Source: Pterois miles (lineage: Eukaryota > Chordata > Actinopteri > Perciformes > Scorpaenidae). Taken from it: DNA of 64,000 nt. Below are positions 1-50,651 of the stretch, piece after piece (the first letter of the stretch is position 1; the number at the start of each line of letters is the position of its first letter). The stretch lies in NCBI GenBank assembly GCA_947000775.1, contig CAMQGK010000299.1:22142501-22206500 (forward strand), written 5' to 3'. The position numbers and the translations under genes are program-made. Under the pieces are notes generated by a model that worked only from the letters and a program-made list of their open reading frames with translations, did no database searches and was not told where the DNA came from.

Positions 1-165
1 AGTCTGGTCTCTGTGGTCCAGTCTGGTCTCTGTGGTTCCATATAGTCTCTGTGGTTCCATCTAGTCTCTATGGTCCCAGCCTGGTACTCTGTGGTCCCAG
101 TCTGGTGTCCGTGGATCCTTCTGGTCTCTGTGATTCTTTCTGGTCTCTGTGGTTCTTTGACAGAA
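1..165. repeat. Minisatellite, about 20-bp unit (GTCTGGTCTCTGTGGTTCC type)
   Basis: Degenerate tandem copies of a GT/CT-rich unit run from the window edge to about 165. The array may continue beyond the window. Confidence 0.8.
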
Positions 166-350
166 CCATCAGTTTGACACCAGGACTCAGCACTGGGAGT
201 CAGAACAGGATCTGCTCAGTGTGGTGCAACAGAAGGTCCTGGGAGGTTGTTTTTCTAAGATTTTGGAAGGGTTTGGAAGGTCCTGGATGAGTTCTACAAA
301 GGTTCTAGATGGTTCTGTATGGTTCTGAGACAGTTTGTAGAACAGCGGTC

Positions 351-40359
<40,009 letters not shown>

Positions 40360-40784
40360 GATGACATCACCACCTGACAGACAGATAGACCAATCAGGAT
40401 TAATCATCAGATGAATGGATCAGACCCCCCCCCCCCCCCCTTCTTTCAAATTAATAGAAGTAAGATGAAGAGATGAAGGAAGAATAGAAGAAGAGAGAGC
40501 TCAGATGTTAGAGTTCACCACACTGAGCCCAGCTGACTCATCGGTCCTCAATTCATAAACATAAAATATCTGATCATCATTTAATTGCAGAAAGTGGAAC
40601 AGAAACATGAAGACAGGCTGAACCTGCAGGATGAGGTGGTCTGCTGGTCTACTAACCACCAGGCCGACCCATGTCACTACTGTTCCTCATAGTTCAGCTG
40701 TCAGTGGCAGTCCTGATGAGGATGAGGATGGAGATTCGGGGTCTGCATCTCAGTAAACCGGGTTAACCGGAATGTGTCACCTAC

Positions 40785-41100
40785 CGACCCGTGGAGCCTC
40801 CCAGCTTCTGTCCCGGTAAACTACTCCTCAGACCCTCTCCGGTCCGGTCACGTCCTGAACGGCGGGCTCGCTCCCTCAACGGGGTCCGCAGATCATCCTC
40901 CCATCGATAAGAGGTGACAGTCCAAACACACCGGGGGCGACCGGGAACAACGGCCACGTTAAAATACCGAGACAGACAGAAAGACCAACGGACAGACCCC
41001 GGTTCTAACGGACAGACAGACCGACGGCGTCACGGCAGCGGCGGACGATGCGACGCCTGGAGGCAGAAAAATGAAGTAAAACACCGGAGTCCGAACGGGA
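40785..41100 (-). promoter_or_regulatory. TCERG1L: CpG-rich promoter and 5' non-coding first exon of TCERG1L
   Basis: The stretch is GC-rich with many CpG dinucleotides, unlike its AT-rich surroundings. On the minus strand it ends in a donor (exon to 40785, intron starting GTAGGT). Joined to the exon at 40373, the reading frame has an in-frame TGA upstream of the ATG pair at 40359, so the start codon is well delimited and this exon is untranslated. Short upstream ATGs terminate within a few codons. The transcription start is not visible; a CT/GA-rich tract lies directly upstream (41110-41465). Confidence 0.6.
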
Positions 41101-41109
41101 GAGATCCGG

Positions 41110-41179
41110 TCACGGAGACTCTCTCTCTCTGTCTCTCTTTCAGTCTCTCTCTCTCTCTCAGTCTCTCTCTCTAAGTCTC

Positions 41180-41210
<31 letters not shown>

Positions 41211-41465
41211 CTAAGTCTCTCTGTCTGTCTCTCTCTCTCTAAGTCTCTCTCTCTCTGTCTGTCTGTCTCTCTCTCGTTAAGTCTCTCTCTCTCTTTCAGT
41301 CTCTCTCTCTAAGTCTATCTTTCTCTCTCTCTAAGTCTCTCACTCTGTCTCTCTCTCTCTTTCTCTCTGTCAGTCTTTTTCTCTCTCTCGCTCGTTAAGT
41401 CTCTCTCTCTTTCTCTCTGTCAGTCTCTCTCTCTCTCTCTCTTTCAGTCTCTCTCTCTCTGTCCG
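41110..41465. repeat. (CT)n-rich tract upstream of the TCERG1L first exon
   Basis: CTCTCT with AAGT, CTGT and TTCAGT interruptions over 350 bp. On the gene strand it is GA-rich. Confidence 0.93.
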
Positions 41466-41524
41466 CCTCCCTGTTAAGTGTGTTATTGTTGTTACTATTA
41501 TTATGATTGTCATTATTATTATTG

Positions 41525-41865
41525 TAATCCATCTATCTTCAACCTCTTTCCCTGTTAGGGGTCTTGGGGGTCTGGACCTGATCCCAGCTGGTACTGGGTG
41601 AAGGTGGGTTCACCTGGACAGGTCTCCAGTCCATCACAGGACACACAGAGACAGACACCGTTCACACCTACTGGACATTTAGAGTCATCAGTTGACCTGC
41701 ATGTCTGTGGACTGTGGGAGGAAACCAGAGAACCTGGAGAAAACCCTCACTAACACAGGGAGAACATGGAGACTCCACACAGAAGGACCCTAAGCCGAAT
41801 TCAAACCTGCAACCTCTTGCTGTGAGGCGACAGTGCTGACCACTGCACTTATTATTCTTATTTAT
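41525..41865. mobile_element. Abundant teleost dispersed repeat (class not assigned)
   Basis: Signature blocks of a very common fish repeat are present: CCTGGACAGGTCTCCAGTCC, GACTGTGGGAGGAAACCAGA, GAGAACATGGAGACTCCACA and GCTGTGAGGCGACAGTGCTG. I recognise the family but cannot name its class with certainty. Confidence 0.7.
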
Positions 41866-41879
41866 TATTATTATTATTG

Positions 41880-42287
41880 TTACCTCCACCAAGGAGGTTA
41901 TGTTTTTGCCGGCGTTTATCTGTTTGTTTGTTTGTTTGTTTGTCTGTGTTCAAGATAACTCAAAAACTTATGGATGGATTTTGATGAATTTTCAGGGTGT
42001 GTTGAACATGTGAAAAGGAAGAACTGATTTAATTTTGGGGGTGATCCAGAAGAAATCCTGGGTTTTTCGTTAACATTGGGGTAAATGGGACCCAAAAAAT
42101 TGTTTCTCAATATCTCTGGTAATTGTTGCCCAAAGCTCATGAAATTTGACTCAGGGATTTACAATGTGGACTGCTATCAAATCCCTGATCCAGATCTGAT
42201 CCAGATGGAGGATTTTATAGCAATTTATATAAAAAACTATGGTGCTTGGCGGAGGTCTGCGCTCTCTGAGTGCTTTTCTAGTTATTA
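41880..42287. mobile_element. MITE-like fish repeat (CCTCCACCAAGGAGGTTATG family)
   Basis: Typical ends are present: TTACCTCCACCAAGGAGGTT at the left and GGCGGAGGTCTGCGCTCTCT with GAGTGCTTTTCTAGT at the right. The interior has no coding capacity. Confidence 0.7.
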
Positions 42288-42289
42288 GT

Positions 42290-42367
42290 ATTGTCATTAT
42301 TATTATTATTATTATTATTAGTAGTAGTAGTAGTAGTAATAGTAGTAGTAGTAGTAGTAGTAGTATT
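42290..42367. repeat. (ATT)n/(AGT)n trinucleotide tract
   Basis: ATT repeats followed by AGT repeats. Confidence 0.93.
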
Positions 42368-42959
42368 GTCCCTCTCTGAGAACCATCACCTTAACATAGA
42401 GTAGAGGTTTGTGTCCCTAAGGACCCTGAGGGCTGTGCTGTCTGAGCCTGGTTCTCCTGGTAGGGTCTCCCATGGCAAACTGGTCTCAGGCATGGGGCCT
42501 GAATGCATCACAAAAACCCAATGGTGAACCAATGCAGAGGAGAAGTTAATCTGCCCAAAGAAAGCCTGGGGCCCCCATTTGGAGCCAGGTCCAGATTGAG
42601 GGCCCAGACAGAGAGTCTGTCAGCGAGCACCTGGTGGCCAGGCTTGCCACAGAGCCCAGCCAGGCACAGCCTGAACAAATGATGTGGCAACCCCCCTGGG
42701 GATGTGCAGGGGGTGGAGCGCTATCAGTTACATCTGGTGGGGCTGACCTCTACACACAGCTTTGGTTCTGGAACCGTTCTCCTGGGTAGGGCTTGGAATC
42801 TATTCTTCTCTGGAGTTGCCCAAGGTGTGAGGCACTGGGCGGTATGGACCGGTATGGGGATACTCACAAATCCCTGGCTGAGTGCTGCTACGTTGGAGTT
42901 TACCCCAGTGGATGAGAGGGACTTGTCTGTGCAAATGCACCGAACAGCAGTTTTGAGTA

Positions 42960-44813
42960 CCGTATTGTCACGACTATAAGGCGCACTTAAACGTCTTAGA
43001 TTTTCTTCAAAATGTGCGGTGCGCCCTATAGTGCGGTGCGCCTTATGTGTGTGTGTATGTGTGTGTGTTGTTGTTGTTGTAAGGTGAACGTAGTAGAGGA
43101 CACCATGAGAACGTTAAAGTAGGAAGTGTGGGCGTGGACTGTACTGTATATAAACGAACAGGTATGTGCATTATGCAGAACAATGTTTTAACAACCCTGA
43201 AAATGGCAAAGAGACACGCTTATGAAGCACAGTTTAAACTGAAGGCCATCAGCTACGCGGAGGAACATGGATATCGAGCAGCCGCGAGAGAATTTGAGAT
43301 TAATGAATCGATGGTTCGCAAGTGGAGGAAGCTGGAAAACGAGCTCCGACAGGTCAAGAAGACGCAGCTGAGTTTCCGCGGACATAAGGCGCGGTGGCCC
43401 AAGTTGGAGGAAAGACTCGAGCAGTGGATCACCGAGCAAAGAACGAGTGGGAGAAGCGTTTCGACGGTCACCATTCAACTAAAAGCAGCAACGCTAGCAG
43501 AAGAAATGAAAATTGAACATTTCCAAGGAGGTCCGTCTTGGTGCTTTCGTTTCATGAAACGGTGCCATTTTTCCATCCGGACACGGACTACAGTAGCGCA
43601 GCAACTTCCAGCGGATTATAATGAAAAGCTGGCCATCTTCCGCTCCTACTGCAGCAAACACATCTCCGACAAACACATCCAACCCAGCCTTATCACTAAC
43701 ATGGACGAGGTGCCGCTCACTTTTGACATCCCGGTGAGTCACACTGTGGAGGGGGACCAGCACGGTAGCGGTACGCACAACGGGGAACGAAAAGGCTTCT
43801 TTTACTGTTGTGCTTGGCTGCCATGCTAATGGACAGAAACTGCCGCCTATGGTGATTTTTAAGAGAAAGACTTTGCCTAAAGAGACTTTTCCAGCAGGAG
43901 TCATCATTAAGGCAAATCAAAAGGGCTGGATGGATGAGGAAATGATGAAAGAGTGGCTGAGGGAGGTGTATGTAAAGAGACCAGGTGGTTTTTTCCACGC
44001 AACACCATCGCTGTTGATCTGTGACTCTATGCGTGCCCATCTCACAGCCGATGTGAAAAAACATGTGAAGCAAATGAACACTGAGCTTGCTGTCATTCCG
44101 GGAGGCCTGACGAAGGAACTCCAACCGCTGGACATCGGGGTGAACCGGCCGTTCAAAGTAAGGCTGCGAGCGGCGTGGGAGCGATGGATGACAGATGGAG
44201 ACCACAGTTTCACTAAGACTGGGAGGCAGCGCCGGGCGAGTTACGCCACAATTTGTGAATGGATTGTGGATGCTTGGGCTAACGTGTCTGCTGGCTCTGT
44301 TGGTCGAGCTTTCGTAAAAGCCGGCATCATTTCTGAGGAGCCGCACGGCACGGAAAGTGACTCTGATAGTGAAGAAAGTGAACCTGGCATGTTTGATGGA
44401 GATTTAGCGCAGCTGTTCAATTCAGAAACAGAGGATGAGGACTTTGATGGGTTTGATTGATGATTAAAAAAATGAGTACCAAACTCAGTTTTGCCCCCGC
44501 ACTATTTTTAAATATGCACAATTGTATGCTTGTTTTACCCGTGTGTTTTACCATGCCCGCGCCTGTTGATGTTTGATTGATGATTAAAAAATGTTAGTAC
44601 TTTGTAATTAATACTTAAATAAAGCACAGCCAAACTCAGTTTTGCTCCCGCTCTATTTTTAAAAACGCACACTTGTATGCTTGATTTCCCCGTGTGTTTT
44701 ACCATACGCCCTATAGTGCGGTGCGCCTTATGTATGTGTTAAATACAGTAATGACACAAATAACTGAGACTGCGCCTTATAGTACGGTGCACCTTATGGT
44801 CGTGAAAATATGG
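42960..44813 (+). mobile_element. pogo/Tigger-type DNA transposon (1.85 kb)
   Basis: The ends CCGTATTGTCACGACTATAAG and the reverse complement of the right end (CCATATTTTCACGACCATAA) form terminal inverted repeats of about 25-30 bp. The flanks are TA (42958-42959, 44814-44815). Subterminal GTGCGGTGCGCCTTAT motifs occur on both sides (43005-43045, 44705-44795). It is inserted in the LINE endonuclease region. Confidence 0.9.
43203..44460 (+). pseudogene. pogo-type transposase, one 1-bp frameshift from intact
   Basis: The first frame starts MAKRHAYEAQFKLKAISYAE with an N-terminal HTH (GYRAAAREFEINESMVRKWR) and a CENP-B-like second HTH (ARWPKLEERLEQWITEQR ... WCFRFMKRCHFSIRTRT). DDE_1 motifs follow: NMDEVPLTFD, then in the next frame LGCHANGQKLPPMVIFKRKT, LLICDSMRAHL and LQPLDIGVNRPFK, giving an apparent DDD triad. 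The C-terminus is acidic (TESDSDSEESEPG). A run of five G at 43750-43754 carries one G too many: reading past it restores about 418 codons ending at TGA 44460. The error could be mutational or a sequencing artefact. Pogo transposases cut and paste at TA sites. Confidence 0.88.
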
Positions 44814-44815
44814 TA

Positions 44816-46988
44816 TTCTGCCTTCTTGGACACCCTGAATAGAGTACTTTATGGGGCTCCAGTAGGGGACTCTATAGTTCTTCTGGGAGATTTCAATGCG
44901 CACATGATAGAGACAACTGGAAAGACATGATTTGGAGGAATGGCCTCCCTGATCTGAACTTGAGTGGTCATTTGTTATTGGACTTCTGTGCTAGTCATGG
45001 ACTATCTATAACAAACACCATATTTGGACATAAGGACACTCATAAGTGGACATGGTACCACAGTACCCTACGCCAAAGGTCAATGATTGATTTTGTGATC
45101 ATATCATCTCATCTGAGGCCGTACGTTTTGGACACTCTGGTGAAGAGAGGGGCAGAAGAGCTGTCAACTGATCACCATCTGGTGGTGAGTTGGGTCAGAG
45201 CGTGGGGGAAGACTTTGGACAGACCTGGTAAACCCAAATGGGTAGTGTGGGCGAACTGGGAATGTCTGGAGGAGGCCACTGTCCAAGAAATCTTCAACTC
45301 CCACCTCCAGTGGAGCTTCTCTGGCATCCCTGTGGAGGTTGGGGTCATTGAAACCAAGTGGGTGAGGCTGTGGGGGTGAGCTGTGGTCTGAAGGACTTGG
45401 GTGCCTCAAGGAGTGGTAACCCTCGAACACCGTGCTGGACACTTGTGGTCAGGGAAGCCATCTGACTGAAGAAGGAGTCCTTCTTGGATATGTTATCTTG
45501 GAGGACTCCAGAGGCGGTTGCAAGGTACTGACAGGCCTGAAGCACAGCAGCCTCTCTGTGAAAGAGGCAAAGCAGCGGGTGTGGGAGGAGTTCGGAGCAG
45601 CCATGGAGAAGGACTTTTGGTTAGCAGCAAGGTGCCTCTGGAAAATCATCCAGCACCTTAGGAGGGGAAATGAGGAACCATCTAAGCTGTGTACAGGAAG
45701 GATGGGACACTGTTTAGCTCAACTGAGGAGGTAATCAGGTGGTGGAAGGAGCACTTTGAGGAATTTCAGGAACCAACTCCAACTCCAAGAGGCAGAGCTG
45801 GAAGCTGATAGAGGATCATCTTCAATTTCCCTGGTGGCAGTCACTGAGGTTGTCAAACAACTCCACAGTGGCAAAGTCCTAGAAATTAATGAGATCTGTC
45901 CAGAGATGCTGAAAGCTTTGGGTGTGGAGGGACTGTCTCGGATGACGCATCTCTTCAACATTGCATAGACAGCAGGGAGAGTGCCTAAGGAGTGTCAGAC
46001 CGGGGTGGTGGTTCCCCTGTTCAACAATGGGGACCAGAGAGTTAGTGCAAATTACAGGTGGATCATACTCGTCAGCCTTCCTGGTAAAGTCAACTCCATG
46101 GTGCTGGAAAGGAGGGTTTAACCGATGTTTCGAAGAGGAACAATGTGGATTCTGTCCTGGCTGTGGAACAACGGACGAGCTATTCACTCTCACAAGGACC
46201 CTGGAGTATGCCTATCCAATTTACAAGTGTTTAATGGACTTGGAGAAGGCGTATTACCGGGTCCCCCAGGAGATACTGTGGGAGTATGGGGTGAGGAGTC
46301 ACTTCTCAGGACCTTCTAATCTTTGTATGCCCAAAGCGAGATGCGTTCAGGTTCTTGGGAGTAAGTCAAACTCGTTTCCAGTTTTTTCCGTTGGTCTCTG
46401 CCAGAGTTGCGCATGGTCGCCAATCCTGTTTGTGATATTCATGGACAGGATATCGAGGTGTAGTCAGGGGAAGGAGGGTTTTCAGTTCGGTGTGCTGAAG
46501 ATCTCGTGGCTGTTTTTTGCAGATGATGTGGTCCTGTTGGAATCATCGGTCTGCGACTTCCAGCACTCACTGGATCAGTTTGTAGCTGAGTGTGAAGCGG
46601 CTGGGATGATCAGCACTCTAAATCTGAGGCCATAGTGCTAAGCGGGAAACCAATGGCTTGTCTACTCTGGGAAGGGAATGAGTCTTTATCCCAAGTGAAG
46701 GAGTTCAAGTACCTTGGAGTGTTGTTTGCGAGTGAGGGAACAATGGAACGTGAGATTGGCCAGAGAATAGGAGCAGTGGAGGTGGTATTGCAGTCACTTT
46801 ACCGCACCATTGTGACAAAAAGAGAGCTGAGCCAGAAGGCAAAGCTCTCTATCTACTGGTCAGTCTTCGTTCCTACTCTCACCTCTGGTCCTGAGGGCTG
46901 GTTCATGACCTTAAGAACTAGATCTCAGATCCTGCTGGAGCTCTTGGCCCTGAGACTCGACCCAGATAAGAGGTTGATGAAGAGATGA
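44816..46988 (+). pseudogene. LINE endonuclease/reverse transcriptase pseudogene
   Basis: Endonuclease remnants: [64 protein letters not shown] remnants: VEFKYLGVLF-like end (KEFKYLGVLFASEGTMEREI), motif A MDLEKAYYRVPQEILW, a degenerate motif B (GLCQSCAWSPILFVIFMD instead of RQGCPLSP) and motif C LFFADDVVLLE. The blocks lie in several frames with stops between them. Confidence 0.85.
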
Positions 46989-46997
46989 GATTATATT

Positions 46998-47293
46998 TAT
47001 TTTATTGATGTTGCTGCTGCTGTTGTTGCTGTTTTTGTTGTTGTGTTGTTGCTGCTGTTTTTGGTGTTGCTGCCATTGTTTCTGCTGCTGTTGTTGTTGC
47101 TACTGCTGTTGTTCTTAATGTTGTTGTTGCTGCTACTGTGCTTATTGTTGGTGTTGCTGTTGCTGCTGTTCTTGTTATTGTTGATGCTGCTGTTGTTGCT
47201 GCTGTTGCTGTTTTTGCTATTGTGTTGTTGTTGCTGCTGTTGTTGCTGCTACTGTTGTTGCTGCTACTTATTGTTGTTGTTGCTGTTGACATG
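46998..47293. repeat. TTG/CTG-rich trinucleotide tract
   Basis: Irregular (GTTGCTGCT)n over about 300 bp at the 3' end of the LINE. No gene. Confidence 0.9.
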
Positions 47294-47399
47294 ATCTGGA
47301 TTCTGGTTTTATTCTCACTGATGTACTTGTACCTCGTACATTGTTGGTGAGTTTTTATTCAAATTCTCTCTCAGTGTGAGTGAGACAGACAGCTGGTGA

Positions 47400-47690
47400 T
47401 GTGTTCAGATTCTGTAGTTTTTGTTGTTATACATATACAGCACAGTATATAAAGTACAGTATACTGTATTTAGTATATATAGTTACCATATATAGTTCAG
47501 TACATGTAGTACAGTATGTATTGTTAGTATACAGTTAGTATATGTAGAATAGTATATAATGTTAGTATATATATATATATAGAATAGGATACTATATAGC
47601 ATGGTATAGATAATATATAGTACTGCATATATTTTACAGTACATACAGTATAGTATAGTATATAGTTAGTATATATAGCATAGTATATAC
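47400..47690. repeat. AT-rich TATAGTA tract
   Basis: Irregular AGTATATATAGT-type repeats flank the Tc1 chimera on its left, and similar sequence continues at 49490-49560. Confidence 0.75.
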
Positions 47691-47776
47691 AGTACAGACC
47701 AAAAGTTTGGACACACCTCATTCAAAGAGTTTTCTTTATTTTCATGACTATTCAACAGTCTTTCCGGAATTATGCA

Positions 47777-48756
47777 TGGATGATGCCGTCATCTTCCTTG
47801 TGGACCGAGCTCTGTCTCACCTGGAGAAGCCTGGCAGCACTGTGAGGATCATGTTCTTTGATTTCTCCAGTGCTTTCAACACCATCCAGCCGACACTTCT
47901 GGGGGACAAACTGGAGACTGCAGGGGTAGATCAACATCTTACATCCTGGATACTGGACTACCTCACAAACCGCCCACAGTTTGTGAGGACACAGGACTTC
48001 ATTTCAGACACGGTGGTCTGCAGTGTGGGGTTCCTCAGGGAACGGTTCTGGCTCCGTTCCTCTTCACGCTCTACACTGCAGACTTATCCTACAACTCACC
48101 AACCTGTCACCTGCAGAAGTTCTCTGATGACTCTGCTATCGTCGGCCTCATCACTGATGGGGACGATGCGGAGTACAGAGAACTTTCCCAGGACTTTGTG
48201 GACTGGTGCCTGCGGAACCACCTCCAGATCAACGCGGGGAAAACTAAAGAGCTGGTGGTGGATTTCCGCAGGCAAACTCATCCCCCTCCAACACCGGTGA
48301 ACATCCAGGGATCAGACATTGAGATGGTGACATCTTATAAATACCTGGGTGTTCACCTGAACAATAAACTGGACTGGACAACAAACTCCTCTGCACTCCA
48401 TAAGAAAGGCCAGAGCAGGCTGTACCTGCTCAGGAGACTGAGGTCCTTTGGAGTGCAGGGGACACTATTGAAAACATTTTATGACACTGTTGTGGCATCA
48501 GCCATATTTTATGGAGTGGTTTGCTGGGGCAGCAGCATCACAGCTGCAGACAGGAAGAGGCTGGATAAGATTATCAAAAGGGCCAGCTCTGTCCTGGGAT
48601 GCTCTCTGGACTCAGTGCAGGTGGTGGGAGAGAGGAGGACGATGGCTAAGCTGTCATCCATGATGGAGAAGGACTCCCACCCCATGAGAGACACCATCAG
48701 AGCTCTGGAGAGCTCCTTCAGTGACAGGCTGCTACACCCTAAGTGTACGAAGGAGG
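47777..48756 (+). mobile_element. Internal Rex1 fragment, without 3' tail
   Basis: It is homologous to 33738-34720 of the long Rex1 copy, in the same orientation. It contains FFDFSSAFNTIQPTLLGDKL, LQINAGKTKELVVDFRRQTH and YKYLGVHLNNKLDW. One frameshift near 48030-48040 separates the frames. It stops at CCTAAGTGTACGAAGGAG, before the RT stop codon, so neither end is a normal retrotransposition end. Confidence 0.87.
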
Positions 48757-49230
48757 AGGATGAACTGATCCTCCTCAGCAGAGGTGACTCCTGGTCTTCC
48801 TTTCCTGGGGCGGTCCTCATGTGAGCCACTTTCTTTGTAGCGCTTGATGGTTTTTGCGACTGCACTTGGGGACACTTTCAAAGTTTTCCCAATTTTTGGG
48901 ACTGACTGACCTTCATTTCTTGAAGTAATGATGGCCACTCGTTTTTCTTTACTTAGCTGCTTTTTTCTGCCAACAGTCTATTCAGTAGGACTATCAGCTG
49001 TGTCTCCACCAGACTTCTGATGGTCCCAACCCCATTTATAAGGCCAGAAATCCCCCTGATTAAACCTGACAGGGCTCACCTGTGAAGTGGAGACCACAGT
49101 CCACAGTCACCGGACCTGAACCCGATCCAGATGGTTTGGGGTGAGCTGGACCGCAGAGTGAAGCCAAAAGGGCCAACAAGTGCTCAGCATCTCTGGGAAC
49201 TCCTTCAAGACTGTTGGAGACCATTTCAGG
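48757..49230 (-). pseudogene. Tc1 transposase remnants in the chimera
   Basis: The minus-strand N-terminal part is present (NEGQSVPKIGKTLKVSPSAV, HEDRPRKGRPGVTSAEEDQF). At about 49097-49225 the C-terminal part occurs in the opposite orientation (plus-strand PDLNPIQMVWGELDRR), so the right inverted repeat is longer than in the 2160 copy. The catalytic Glu position is Gln here too. Confidence 0.8.
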
Positions 49231-49559
49231 TGACGACCTCTTGAAGCTCATCAAGAGGATGCAGAGTGTGTGGAGCAGTAATCAGAGCAAAAGGAGGCTA
49301 CTTTGAAGAAACTACAATATAAAGCGTATTTTCAGTTGTTTACACTTTTTTGTTAAGTATATAATTCCACGTGTTAATTCATAGTTTTGATGCCTTCAGT
49401 GTGAATCTACAATGTCAATAGTCATGAAAAGAAAGAAAACTCTTTGAATGAGAAGGTGTGTCCAAACTTTTGGTCTGTACTGTATGTATAATATACAGTA
49501 TTTAGTATATATTATATAGTAAAGTATATATAGTATGTATAGTATAGTGTATATATAGT

Positions 49560-50640
49560 TAGCATGTTAAAAACGATAAAAGCCACAGTATAGGTGATGT
49601 AAGTCATGAACATTGGGCCTTTCAGCCCCGTTACTGTTGTTCCCACCGTTAGCATCGTTAGCTGCTAGCCACTGGGCCAGCTGTCGCCATGTTGAGAGCC
49701 GTGTGGAGGCAACAGAAATGTTCTGAATTCTAAACTCATCCCTGTAAATAATAAAGCTTCAGTCAAAAGAAAACAGACCCCAGAGAAGTTTCAGTCACTA
49801 TTTTATTGTTAAAATCAGTCTGTGATACAAATGTTGTGCTCTGATTGGTCAGTCCCGAAGCAGGAAATTATGTCATCAAAAATAGATCTCTACAGGAAGC
49901 TGCCTTACATTCAGTCAGATTAATACAAATATAAAAATAGAAATCTACACAACATGAACCCAAATTAACATTCATATTCATTTCTAGTTTAATTAATGCC
50001 AAACCCCTTTAAAAGGAGCAATTATTGGAGAATACATCAGGAGTACCTTCAGCTAAACCTCAAGTTTCAGCTGCTTCCTGTTTGACACAGATACTCACTA
50101 GAAGGGTTCGTCAGAGACCAGAAGTCTCTGACAAACCCTTCTGGACCCCGTAGCAATTAAAACAGCATCAATAAAGCTCTTTCACAGACGGTGGTTTCAC
50201 ACAGACTCGGCTCGGCTCGGCTCGGCGGTGGAAGAACGCCATCTGCCTCTGTACCATTTGTGCAGAACGAGGTGGAACAATGGCGGTATGTGTGCCGTGA
50301 AAGAGCCTCAACAACCTTCGTGAATGCCTCAGATTAAGTGTTTTTAAAGAATCGAGACCTAGATTCATCCTGTACACAGTGACCTGAATATCAGACCACG
50401 TTTGATTCCAGTCACCTTATATTACAGGAACGTCACGTCCTTTGTGAATGTGGACCAGCGGCGTTCTATCAGGACTCACTACATGACAGTACCACAGGAC
50501 GCGCCGTGGAGGCAGTTACAGCGTGGTTGGTTGAGTAAATGATGGTATGAATGATTCCAACATTTACTCAAACGTTATCTGGAGAAAACGAGATAATGAA
50601 AATATTAAAAAGTGGCTTTCTTTTATTTCTCATATGTGAA
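49560..50640. other. Intergenic sequence between two transposons
   Basis: Only a short (CGGCT)n run at 50208-50227 stands out. No coding signal. Confidence 0.5.
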
Positions 50641-50651
50641 AATAAAATCTA

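Larger units (their letters stand above)
42368..46988 (+). mobile_element. APE-type LINE, split by a pogo transposon
   Basis: The 5' part (42368-42957) matches the 5' UTR and start of the endonuclease of a very common fish LINE (ACACACAGCTTTGGTTCTGG, CTACGTTGGAGTTTACCCCA). The rest (44816-46988) continues with the endonuclease and RT. I do not assign a clade (RTE- or I-like are both possible). Confidence 0.85.
47690..49483. mobile_element. Tc1 element with a captured Rex1 fragment
   Basis: Tc1 ends identical in type to the copy at 2160 (CAGTACAGACCAAAAGTTTG), flanked by TA. After about 65 bp of the left end the Tc1 sequence stops and a Rex1 internal fragment runs to about 48755. Tc1 transposase sequence then resumes (ATGAACTGATCCTCCTCAGC) and continues to the right end. 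Confidence 0.87.
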
